From Acanthosoma haemorrhoidale (Eukaryota > Arthropoda > Insecta > Hemiptera > Acanthosomatidae): 64,000 nt of DNA. The stretch covers positions 111,219,139 to 111,283,138 of the forward strand of contig OV884011.1 of NCBI GenBank assembly GCA_930367205.1. The letters are read 5' to 3'. Position 1 is the stretch's first letter. Each line of letters begins with the position of its first letter. The notes beneath the pieces are model-generated. The model saw only the letters and a program-made list of their open reading frames with translations. It was not told where the DNA came from and did not search any database. The translations under genes and the position numbers were made by a program. Positions 40,001 through 47,879 of this stretch are shown here, in pieces.

Positions 40001-40022
40001 ACCGGATACGTGCCAGTGGAAG
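18946..40022 (-). CDS. Multi-exon gene for a six-domain Kazal-like protein (whole locus, 5' end missing)
   Basis: Ten exons on the minus strand join in one open frame: 40022-39975, 33725-33612, 27166-27116, 26096-25905, 23502-23350, 22579-22430, 21730-21560, 19976-19788, 19604-19452 and 19037-18946 (stop). All nine joins are phase 1 with GT donors and AG acceptors; the joined frame is about 436 codons. Exons four to nine each carry the body of one Kazal-like domain, and the last cysteine of each domain sits at the start of the next exon. Kazal domains are usually serine-protease inhibitors in secreted proteins. Here all six lack the second and fourth cysteines of the classical six, so inhibition by the standard loop is doubtful. 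The initiation exon and signal peptide were not found. The Kazal core is firm; the first three exons are inferred from phase and splice sites. Confidence 0.8.
19452..19604 (-). CDS. Kazal gene exon, domain 6
   Basis: The exon is 153 nt, phase 1 to phase 1, between TACTTACAG and GTACTT. It starts LLTVLHEGKC, finishing domain 5, then gives SPC as the first cysteine, an 11-residue loop, and FPVCGSDGVTYSTPLALFC. The CGSDGVTY string is the classical Kazal core. The position of the fourth cysteine (10 residues after the third) is Leu, and there is no second cysteine. Confidence 0.9.
19788..19976 (-). CDS. Kazal gene exon, domain 5
   Basis: The exon is 189 nt, phase 1 to phase 1. The acceptor is TTTTACCAACAG; an AG slightly upstream (before 20000) would put a stop in frame, which decides the choice. 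It reads AEPVFC (closing domain 4), then GGNC and DAC, two extra cysteines that could pair with each other, then DEC, a 9-residue loop, and VCGYDGLTYRSKDHLMC. The fourth-cysteine position is Asp. The donor is GTCAGT. Confidence 0.85.
21560..21730 (-). CDS. Kazal gene exon, domain 4
   Basis: The exon is 171 nt, phase 1 to phase 1, between ATAATTTCAG and GTAAGT. It starts IEIKHEGGC (closing domain 3), has a longer linker, then KVC, a 12-residue loop and PICGANNVSYLNPFVFLC. The core motif has drifted (GANNVSY instead of GSDGxTY) and the fourth-cysteine position is Phe. Confidence 0.88.
22430..22579 (-). CDS. Kazal gene exon, domain 3
   Basis: The exon is 150 nt, phase 1 to phase 1, between TTTTCTTTAG and GTAATA. 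It reads ITVEKMMEC (closing domain 2), an acidic stretch, a CC pair, then an 11-residue loop and KVCATNGITYASANVVLC. The fourth-cysteine position is Asn. The doubled cysteine leaves one spare thiol. Confidence 0.9.
23350..23502 (-). CDS. Kazal gene exon, domain 2
   Basis: The exon is 153 nt, phase 1 to phase 1, between CTCTTTTTAAG and GTAAGC. It reads VKIMSFGSC (closing domain 1), a short linker, SGC, a 9-residue loop and PVCGSDGKTYVNKERVHC, the most canonical Kazal core in the gene. The fourth-cysteine position is Glu. The upstream intron of about 2.4 kb contains an LTR relic and a (TAC)n run. Confidence 0.9.
23638..23660. repeat. (TAC)n microsatellite
   Basis: Nearly eight TAC units in the Kazal gene intron between domains 1 and 2. 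Confidence 0.95.
24525..24985 (+). repeat. LTR relic inside a Kazal intron, with polypurine tract
   Basis: A polypurine tract AAAGGAGGGAGGTTT (24525-24539) is followed by an LTR-like segment starting TGAAAAAAAACAAGATGG. It shares its start and several internal landmarks with the LTR at 12922-13329, including CCTTTTGCCA and TTAACAGAACC near the right end. The polypurine tract on the left implies a 3' LTR in plus orientation; the internal region is gone. The right end is uncertain. Confidence 0.5.
25813..25834. repeat. (TG)n microsatellite
   Basis: Eleven TG units just downstream (minus sense) of the domain 1 exon of the Kazal gene. Confidence 0.95.
25905..26096 (-). CDS. Kazal gene exon, domain 1
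   Basis: The exon is 192 nt, phase 1 to phase 1, between TTTTCTAAG and GTATGT. It opens with ALLIPMASGQLSGEASVALE, mildly hydrophobic but too short to be a signal peptide alone, then HDC, a 12-residue loop and EVCGDDGATYRNPIHLSC. The fourth-cysteine position is Ile. Domain 1 is closed by the first cysteine of the next exon. Confidence 0.87.
27116..27166 (-). CDS. Kazal gene, probable upstream small exon
   Basis: The exon is 51 nt, phase 1 to phase 1, between TTTTAACCAG and GTATGA. It encodes LLRPTLYNSYDRLCPG, in frame with the following exon. The GC-richer composition against AT-rich flanks and matching phase support it; the short length limits certainty. Confidence 0.6.
27214..27342. repeat. 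Direct tandem duplication, 80-bp period
   Basis: A 49-bp segment starting CCACGTAATCATTGGGCGAG is repeated exactly at 27214-27262 and 27294-27342. The 31-bp spacer includes (GTAT)n. It lies just upstream of the Kazal gene exon at 27166. Confidence 0.95.
28000..30013. other. Non-coding stretch
   Basis: No gene recognised. Some patches (28680-29150) are less AT-rich and contain an 80-codon minus-strand open frame without any recognisable domain or splice context. If the upstream Kazal exons are right, this is intron. Confidence 0.5.
30014..30882 (+). mobile_element. Deleted hAT element with transposase C-terminal relic
   Basis: The element is 30022-30874 (853 bp) with inverted ends CAGTGGTAGTCAACC and GGTTGACTACCCCTG. 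Flanking 8-bp repeats CGTTACAC (30014-30021) and CATTACAC (30875-30882) match at seven of eight positions, as expected for an old hAT insertion. The frame at 30339-30608 contains IPFPTSYQ, then EERNRLMIS and later LFLTKIEQGIQ. This order matches the C-terminal dimerisation region of hAT transposases of the vertebrate/insect ZBED-like group (a PFPTSY-type motif, a K/R-x-x-R-N-R-L motif, then a SLTKIEP-like end). The N-terminal BED finger and catalytic core are missing. Confidence 0.85.
30883..33611. other. Non-coding stretch
   Basis: No gene recognised. A slightly GC-richer patch at 31100-31270 has no convincing open frame. Probably intron of the Kazal locus. Confidence 0.5.
33612..33725 (-). 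CDS. Kazal gene, possible N-terminal exon
   Basis: The exon is 114 nt with phase 1 at both ends, acceptor CCCTGATTAAG and strong donor GTACGT. It encodes DIVLQPNKTWPGEILALLG followed by an acidic stretch and PDCSLA. The plus strand of the same block is also open, so strand is not certain. The supporting facts are GC-rich composition, donor strength and joining in phase with exons on both sides. I recognise no domain. Confidence 0.5.
33726..35679. other. Non-coding stretch with possible transposon debris
   Basis: No intact gene. Between about 35100 and 35560 short frames resemble decayed coding sequence; around 35390 a frame reads HMNAVDKYNKV and continues with several TGA codons where Trp would fit, as in a decayed piggyBac-like transposase. 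This is weak and I do not call it. Confidence 0.4.
35725..36153 (+). pseudogene. Coding relic of unknown family
   Basis: Two plus-strand open pieces in a row have protein-like composition: a short one from the ATG near 35715 (containing RLTTNKPKIMKIIEEQDHPK) and a 92-codon one at 35875-36153 containing LEFNNEIRETLLKYDEIHVE. A (TTAA)n run and a frame change separate them. The second is charged and amphipathic rather than AT-noise. I do not recognise the family. It could be a fragment of a transposon gene or a processed pseudogene. Confidence 0.4.
36190..36235. repeat. Short piece of an LTR-like dispersed repeat
   Basis: CCCCATATCGGGGGTCGAAT followed by ATATAACAGTGTAAG matches the end of the repeat at 59480-59790 and the piece at 38817-38840. 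Confidence 0.6.
36236..38388. other. Non-coding stretch
   Basis: No gene recognised. A 143-codon minus-strand open frame at 37608-38039 is the longest in this part but shows no domain, no splice context and no composition change, so I leave it uncalled. Confidence 0.5.
38389..38880. repeat. LTR-like dispersed repeat, copy 1
   Basis: The stretch 38565-38655 (CTTCTCGTCTCGGACCGTAT, CAACAGAAGG, CCTTTGTGATCGTG, CCTTTTC) matches 59568-59660, and GAACATGTAACAGTGTAAG near 38820 matches the right end of that copy. The left part is GC-richer and open in one plus frame (80 codons) but without a recognisable protein. It may be an LTR or a non-autonomous element. Confidence 0.55.
38881..39974. other. Non-coding stretch
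   Basis: AT-rich, poly-T-rich sequence without recognisable features. Confidence 0.6.
39975..40022 (-). CDS. Kazal gene, possible N-terminal exon
   Basis: The exon is 48 nt with phase 1 at both ends, a good acceptor (ATGCTCTTTCCAG) and donor GTGAGG. It encodes STGTYPVTRLIEEQE and joins in phase with the exon at 33725. No start codon or signal peptide is included, so at least one further exon is needed upstream. Confidence 0.45.
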
Positions 40023-43000
40023 CTGGAAAGAGCATGTGAGCCACAGACGTTCAGGGCATGATTGGAGAAACTGACCAAGAAAGATTCTTAATTTCAAAAA
40101 CTACTTACTATTAATATATTTAACGCAGAATGTCGGTAGTTTCCGTTTCAACTTTAAAAACAATCATTGATGTTTTGGAAGACAACGGATAATTTCACTC
40201 TCACTAATTTCATTACAAACAACTTGTCATGAAATTTTGAGTAGTATTATAATTAAGACAAACATTACCAATATAATTGAGTTGATTATTATGAGTGATT
40301 ATCAGCTCTCAATGGACGAGTTTCAAACAGATTTAGAAGGCGTCAGAACTGACCCACATAATTATGTAATTCTTCTAGCCTTCCTAAGAGTTAACTGCTT
40401 AAGTCATTATTCGTCGAATTATCATTTGATAGTAAAAAATGAGCAATATAATTTATTTTCCTCGTAAACTTTCTGTGAGACATGATCATTAATTACGTAT
40501 TACGTATTATATATGGTACAATGCAAAAAACATAGCAGACCGTAGTACAGACGAAGCCGGAGAGTTGCTGACTACGGCCGCTATACTGGGGCACTGACGT
40601 AACGTGCTGCGCCAGCATTTGCTGGCCTCCTTCTCTGGGATATCGAAATATACTGGAGCATCCAGCACCTATCCATCAGTGATGGACTGCGGCCTATCAG
40701 GTGTGTGTAGTACGTTCTAAATATTATGACTACAACAAACATCACTCAATAATGAATTTTTCATTTTTGAAGATAATTTCTATGACACAGGGCTAAATTC
40801 CTACGACATCGAAATAATAATGAATCGTTCCTAATGATTTGCTACAATGTACCACATAAACCTTCATGATGGTCTTCATGTACCCAAGTTTCACTTCGAG
40901 AGATTAAACACAATTTTTCTTTAACCTCTATTCAACTAGCTACTATCATTATTATAAATCTTCTCGTTTACTACAGCCTGTGGTCTTGTGATATTTTGTA
41001 AATATTTTGCTGTCTCGTTCCGTTCACTCCGGTCTGCCCTACTTGTAGCCACACACTTTGGGCAGAGGAAAGAATTTTACTGTAGATTTTGTTTTGCACT
41101 AATCTGTTTTAAAATGCTAAGTACTAAGATACACCACGATTGCTACCTTGGATAAGCAACTTATATTTTTCCTAAATAAAGGAGATTAGAATGTTATGAA
41201 AATATCTTAAAAGTTCATTTATTTGCGCCTTAACATATTACCATTAAGGCCATAAAAATGAGCTATTTCATCGGGAGAAACCCAGTTATATTTATGAAAA
41301 TGACATATTTTGAGATCAAACGAAGAATATTCACATCATGAAGCTGTTTTACTAACTATTACCCTATATGAGAGTTCTAAAATATTTTATAAACTTGCTT
41401 TATTCATTTGAATTTCATTAAAAGAGTAATTTATGAGTGTTTTCAACAATTATTGTTGTTTGTTTTATTCATTAATGTATTATGGAATTCGCTTATTGGG
41501 CAGAATCCCTTGTAAATATAACTTAGAGCAAATCGACCTCTTCAAGACCATTCATTGTTTCTCAATCAAAAAGTCAAGAAATTTAAACATCCATTTATCC
41601 ATTATGAAGTTGTGACTGGCACAACTAAATAAATACCAGTTGACATCAAGTGGTCAAGAAGTTTAAAATCAATGTGGCTAGAACTTAGGTATCGTCTATT
41701 TGAAATTAAAGCAGTACAATGATTTTACAAAATTATTCGAAAAATCACTGCTTTGTTGACCATATATGTGTTTATTCCATGAAAATCGATGCTTCATTTA
41801 TTTATAATTTTCTGACCCATGAAATAGTAGTGGCTTAGCTTCCATCCTTTCATACTGGGTGTTATAGTTTCAATGATAAACAATTTTCTTTAAATTTCGG
41901 ATAATTTTGATTTTTTCGACTGTACTGGGGAAGTTTGAACACTTTACAAAAAGGTGGGAGAGAACTCAAACACATTAGCTGTTAGTGGACTCCCTATCCA
42001 ACCGGACATCACCGGAAATACTATCTGGTGAATACCATTCGGCTAGAGGCCGCATGACACCACTACCAACATGCCTAAAGTGGATACGGTGGGTTCCATG
42101 CTATCTCTTAATTATAGTAGTACACAGAAGATAATAATACAAAAGGCAAGAAGAAATCCTTTAACTTGGAAAGTACACCTGCCATAAATAATCACTTTCC
42201 ACCTTACAACACGTACCATTACCACCATCTCTTTCCACATCAAGCCCATATACCTGATCTGCCTCATTTCGTACTGCTTTGTTGCTTAGGTTAGTTAAAT
42301 AATCTTGTAGAGGAGAGTCTTTTAAAAAACTTTATACCACTACAAACATGTCTAAAGTGGATACGGTGGCATATATATGCAAGTATTAATCAGTTAAAGC
42401 GTTAGAACATACTTGAGTGAATAAGTGAAGGCTTAGGCACAAATGAGGGCGTCTTGGCCCTAAGCAGGTAACAAAGGGTTGGATTTTAGGGGAGGAAAAT
42501 GGTTACTTACAAAAAAACAAGGGGGCCATAAGTCTCAACTGAGGTACACGTTTCTACTAAAAGTGTAAGATGTAATGAGCATTATATAACTAGTTATCTC
42601 TCTACAAGTTGAAGACGGAACAAAACGCCCTACGAACTGATTTTTTTGATATATCTTCTGGATAAATAAAGATTAGCATATTTCACATCGCTATAACGAA
42701 AGAGCATTGTTTTCCTTTCGCATGGCAGGAAATATTTTCGTGAAATCTACTGCAACATACGATCCTGCTTGTCTGATCGCTACCCTTTCCCTCCCATAGA
42801 TTAGCTTTATTTATATATGATATTTATTTATATTATATATGATTGCTCTTTCCTCGTTCACTCCTATGTTTATAATTCTAATCTCCCTATTATCGGGTGT
42901 TCTCCCTTTCTTCTTAAATCGATTTGGCAGAGGCCCACTATCTGCGAACACGATTGTTACTCTTAGGCGACCCAAGCCTCAGAATAAATTCTGTTTTTCA

Positions 43001-43239
43001 TTCATTCATTAAACACTTAAAGTACCAAATAATCAGTGTTATTTTGAAATATTTTCTTGAAAGTTTTGTGGAAATCCTAAGAACAAACAGCCACTTAGGG
43101 TTTCTGTTTCTGTAAATAAGTAACAAAGCAAACAATCAGGCTTGTCAAAATTTATTTCTGAAACAAACAAACAACACGTTTATTAGAAAGCCAAGACTGC
43201 GGAGAGTATGGTTGGTAAATATAGATAGATGTTTCTGCT
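40023..43239. other. Non-coding stretch with a 33-bp repeat
   Basis: No gene recognised; the missing first exon of the Kazal gene could lie here but I could not identify it. A GC-richer patch at 40540-40710 has no convincing exon. A 33-bp near-identical direct repeat lies at 42060-42092 and 42337-42369. Confidence 0.5.
42060..42369. repeat. 33-bp direct repeat pair
   Basis: 42060-42092 and 42337-42369 share CCACTAC(C/A)AACATG(C/T)CTAAAGTGG and ATACGGTGG with two mismatches. Each unit contains CCACT...AGTGG, so it can form a small hairpin. Confidence 0.85.
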
Positions 43240-43362
43240 CGAGGGGTGGGGGTGAGTGGGCGTGGCTGGGCGGGGCCGGGAGGCGTGGCCTGTTTGGTGC
43301 CAGTCCGCTCCCTGATGCCCGCGCAGTGATGCGCTAGTCGCACTCTACTAGCGTTTGCATTT
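43240..43362 (+). promoter_or_regulatory. GC-rich promoter-like block
   Basis: An isolated GC-rich segment in AT-rich DNA contains GGGTGGGGGTG, GGGCGTGGC, GGGCGGGGCC and GGGAGGCGTGGCC, all resembling SP/KLF-type GC or CACCC boxes on the plus strand. It directly precedes a short open exon with a strong donor, which suggests a promoter and 5' UTR. Confidence 0.45.
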
Positions 43363-43440
43363 ATGTTCACCTGGCCCGTCCACATGTCTCGCATCATAGA
43401 CCACTCCATCGGATCCATCTCTCACATCATCGAGGAGTCG
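43363..43440 (+). CDS. Candidate first coding exon, unknown protein
   Basis: The frame opens after a TGA at 43327. The first ATG in it is 43363 (a second is at 43384) and it runs 26 codons, including MSRIIDHSIGSISHIIEES, to a consensus donor TCG|GTGAGT at 43441, phase 0. The block is GC-rich and follows the GC-box cluster. I do not recognise the protein and found no second exon; the gene may extend rightwards past many transposons or beyond the window. Alternative: a GC-rich transposon fragment. Confidence 0.45.
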
Positions 43441-44109
43441 GTGAGTACAGAATAATTTAATTCTTTCCAAGATCAATCATCGCAGCTCACTCAAGAATAA
43501 TTATTAATAATAGAGGGATCTATTACAAAAACTGACAGTATTAATTATTAATTCAATAGTTAATGCGAACATTTTCAAATATAGACAATATGCCTCTATG
43601 TTGTTCTAAAGGAGCAGTGTATTACTATTTTTATTTTTTTAATTTTACCAACTTCCTTTTCCTCTGCTCAGCCACTAAAAATTAATTGAAGGAATAAAGT
43701 ACATTAACAATGGCTGAAATATTTGCTGAAAATATGTAATGAAATCGGCTGAAAAAATTAAACACTCGATTTATATTTAGAGCTTCATTAAGTCAACGTC
43801 CTTAACCATAAGAGAAAAATCTGGAATTTAAACCGGAAACAGTTCTATGCAGTGACTTGAGAGATTACAGGTCAGAGAGACGTGGATCTGTGAATATTTA
43901 TGGGCCAACATAAAATTTTTTATATTGCTATAAAATTGTTTTTTACACGCTTCCCGTTAATATATAGTGACCAAGAAATACGCTGCGTATTCTCGGGTAT
44001 TTTATAAATTTTAGATCAGATTTTTAAACCCAGTATCGAAAAACATAAAGACTGACAGACATAAGAATGACGATCGCTCCGGTTATATCCGGAAGAACGT
44101 ATCGACATA

Positions 44110-44201
44110 CACAGGCGGTCTGAAAAGTGTCCGACCTCAACATGAAGATGATAATAAAATAAATAAAAGCTTTGTTAGGTCGGAAACTTTTCAGCCCACC
44201 G
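44110..44201. mobile_element. Tiny mariner-type MITE
   Basis: The 92-bp element is flanked by TA on both sides (44108-44109, 44202-44203). The left arm contains GTCTGAAAAGTGTCCGACCT; the right arm inverted reads GGCTGAAAAGTTTCCGACCT. Inverted repeats of nearly 28 bp with this GGCTGAAAAGTTTCCGACC-like core are typical of mariner ends. The inside is a short AT-rich spacer. Confidence 0.85.
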
Positions 44202-44203
44202 TA

Positions 44204-46338
44204 TGGGATCGGCTACTATTCATCTAAAGATTAATACAGTATAATCATTTATTTTATATTGAGTAACATTGGCTCGTTTTTATCCTCACTAATTCCGTTA
44301 CTAATTATAATATAAATTGTAGATTTACACACCCCGCTGTAAAAAGTACTCGTTATTAAAAAGTGATGTAATTAAATACCTGAAATATTGGCAGTTAACC
44401 TATATCGGTACCCAATCAAAATCGGCGCAGATAACAAGTTAAATACTTGATTTGTTAGGTGGGCAATGGGTAATGTTGATAAATAATCTCATTATCATAC
44501 CACATTTTTAATAATGTATAGGTGAGTTAATTATGCGATCATATTGTTTTGTATAATTGCAGTTATTATACATATGTATATACTATAATATATAATACTA
44601 ATCAAACTCAGTGAACAATCAAGGGTATATATTAATGAGTATAGCTCAAACATTATGTATTAATGGGAATGCTTTACAACTTCTACAACCGACTTACTAC
44701 CAGTTTGTTCCCTGCTTTGGGTTTTGCATTTCTATGGGTTATAGACATCTCCTGTAAATGAATTCGACCCCATGGATCTAATTTATATTTTATGCACATT
44801 GTCAACATCTGCTAAGGTTAGTCAAAGTCCCAGGTAAGTAGTCTGCAACTTGTCGACGATCACAAAAAAAAAGTAAATAAAAATTTTGCTACGGTTATAA
44901 TTGGCGCTTTTGACGAGATAATAGCGTTTGAGATAATAACCCCGACAATCACCAGACATAGTAATTCATTTGAAGGCCTTGAATTACCTTAATGATCATA
45001 AAAAGATCTTTTATTTTGTAATCACCTAGATATATAAATTATTAAATATCTTCTTATTAGGTTAATGGAAATAATCCCTTCCATTGAATCAAGAGAAACG
45101 TCTCCAAGGTATACAGAATAAACCATCAGCAAAAACACATGGGTTTCTGGTTTTAAAGAACCAACAAAACTCTGACTACACTCACACCCACATAAAAATA
45201 GAATCCTGGGTGTAATTCCATAAATATTCAAATCGAGACGGAGAATAAGTCACTAACATTGATTCACAAATTTTTTTGATTGTACTGAAAACCTACAACT
45301 ATAAGTAAATAATATGTAAAAGTGAATGAGGTTAATATTTTCTCACCGAGAACTATAGGGCCAGTATTTAGTAATTTACTGAATAATTCCCTGCTTTTAC
45401 GTCTTCTAATTGTATGATAATACCATTTTTTTTTTCTTGAAATTGTTTAGGGTTTTACATGTACTATACCAAAATCAAATAGTTTGACCACTGCATTATC
45501 ATTTATCGAATCGACATTATTTTGTTTATTAATTTTCATAATTACAGTTAAACTTCAAATGAATATATTAATTATTAATAGTAGTCCTTTGAAGTTTAAT
45601 CCTCTAGCAAACGCAAGGTGTTATGCAAATAAAAAGAAATACAGAAAGTTAAGATAAAAAAATCAACCCAAAAACTTTGAAGTGGTCAAACGAAAGCAAT
45701 AAACACTCAAGACATAAAAACGCTGTTGTTTACACACCGTTTTTTGTTTTTTTTTATATCAACGACGCAACTCGGGGGAGGTGTGAAATATATGTTAAGA
45801 ATTTTAGATCCATTGTTTTATTCATATACGTTTAGGTTATCTGTGATTTTAGCCAAATCCAAACTAAAAAAAAGGAAAGAAAAAAAAGTGATTGAAAGTT
45901 TTCCTTAACATAATTAACTTTATTTATACATAATTACTAAACTGAAATGGAAGTTTAATCAGTTTATTACAAAAAATATTTAACTTTAGATGTCAATTTT
46001 GAAAGTATTATATATTTATTTGAGAAATTCAGAATAGGATTGGTGGAACTATAAATTATAAATTTCTATCTCTAGTTTAATTACTGTGATTAATTACTTC
46101 AGGCCAAATTAATATACTAAGAGAATTGGTACAGAGTAAAACATGATCGCATACTCTGTTCACTTTTAGAAGTAAAAGCAATTTATCCAGGAAAAAAAAT
46201 TAAGTCAACCGTTATTTATGGGTTTCAATATGGTTGTGAAAACTCCCAAATCGATGAGCATCGTCACCAAACGGGAGGGCCTTCACGGATCTCTACAGAA
46301 TTTGGAAGAACAAATATGCTGACAAGCCATAAAAGATT
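44204..46338. other. Non-coding stretch
   Basis: AT-rich sequence, no gene recognised. Confidence 0.6.
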
Positions 46339-46738
46339 CCATGGAGTCTTTTTTTTCTTTATAGCCCCTTTAAATTTACAGATAATTATATATAATTATA
46401 GATCCTCAGGTGAATCTATTTACAAATTATTTTGTATTTCCTGTTCAGCATTTATATTAATCCATGGAGTTTTTTGTTTTTTTTCCTTAGCTCTCAAACT
46501 TATAAAAATTGGATGTGGGAAAAATAAAGGAAAATTATTTTGCGCTAATGAGTGCCTTTCACTAAGGGGAGTCCCCCATTTGAAGGATGTATGAGAAGGA
46601 TATAGGGTGTGGAATGCCTAAAGGAGGCGGGTGGAATCGGGAAGGTTCTTCCCCTGTATAGTGGAGGCCTGAAGCACTCCTGTGTCAGGATCTAATGGAA
46701 GTGTTGCATAAATGCTGAGTTAAATTGACCCATGGAGT
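46339..46738 (-). mobile_element. LINE 3'-end insertion(s) with three copies of one target repeat
   Basis: The 9-bp word CCATGGAGT occurs at 46339-46347, 46462-46470 and 46730-46738. The right interval (46471-46729) is a LINE 3' end in minus orientation: its T-rich start is the poly-A tail, followed by CTCTCAAACTTATAAAAATT and AAAATAAAGGAAAA, homologous to the 3' ends of the LINE copies at 47.9 and 49.9 kb. The left interval (46348-46461) also begins with a T-run but is otherwise unlike the LINE. Confidence 0.75.
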
Positions 46739-46770
46739 CACACTACGGTGACGAATTCATTTACGAAGCT

Positions 46771-47040
46771 AAACGCTTTCATCGAGTAGGGCAGAAAAAT
46801 CTGTTTTTTTGTTATATTTTTAAACACGCTATTTTTTAGGGTTTTCATAATGGTTCTACCATAAATTCCGTTATTGTTTTTTTTTTTTTCAATTAAGGCA
46901 TTCCTTGTACTTTTTAATAGCTGAAAGGCACCCAGCTAGATTATTAGACTGGTAGCTTAGAGAATATCCATTGTATATGGTACAGAGCTTATTTTATTGA
47001 GGATAAGTAATTCTAATTAATCATTAATAACTCATTAAAA
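46771..47040. repeat. Dispersed repeat, long copy
   Basis: Matches 53281-53507 at roughly 90% over its length (AAACGCTTTCATC, TAAACACGCTATTTTTTAGG, TTAGACTGGTAGCTTAGAGA, GGTACAGAGCTTATTT). This copy has about 40 extra bases, including a poly-T run, between AATTCCGTT and TTTAATAGCT. Family unknown. Confidence 0.9.
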
Positions 47041-47879
47041 CAATAAATTCTCTGTTACATCTGTTGCCCTGTAACGGGTTAAACTTGAGCAAAATATGGG
47101 ATTCCGGAGCATTTCGGAATCTGACCTGCCTGCGTTTGTAGACGAGGACAATAAAAGGGTATTTCTCTTCTTTTTACCCGAATCGAAGATAATACAGGTG
47201 CTGGCTCATTTCAACCCCTCATAGAGTACAGTAGATGGTCTCTTGAGAACTCTTGGCCTATCTATCTTTGGGCAAAGGTTGGAACTCTTGGTCAATCTAG
47301 CCCAAGAGTCAGAGGAAGAGGAAAGCTCCAAATGTACTCAGAACTAGACTGTGCTAGAGGACAGATCTTTTAGGGCTTCCATAGACTTGCCCATTTTGTG
47401 TATGAGGATGTCTTTTAGTTCCAACACACCCCGTTTCATCCACCGAGCAATGGTAGCGGATGCATTAAACTAAAGAATAAAAATAAGGTTACTTATTATT
47501 AATCGAGGCATAGAGAATTTTAATTTGCCTCGCTACTCAATATGATAGTAAAGTAATCATTTTATAATTATGATTTTTTTCACTTCATATCCCCTTATTA
47601 TTATAAATTATGCAAATTAGTATATATTCTACATAAATGAATCTATTAACAGTAGGGCAAACAGTCATGACATAGCTTGGCTACATTTTATAAATTTGTT
47701 AGTAATTTTACATTGTGATTTGTGATTGTTGCATAGGTCTAATGCACTTAATACATTCATGGTCTAGACATGTGATGGGGCTGACCTTATGGATCATAGA
47801 CTTCAATTTTATAAAAAAAAATTTTTCCAAATCTCTCAAAATAATAAAAATAGGATAGGAAAAAATAAAAAGGAAACTT

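Noticed and set aside
43152..43418. 88-codon minus-strand open frame across the GC-rich block
   Set aside because: The plus strand has the consensus donor and promoter-like boxes; the minus frame runs through them without a domain.
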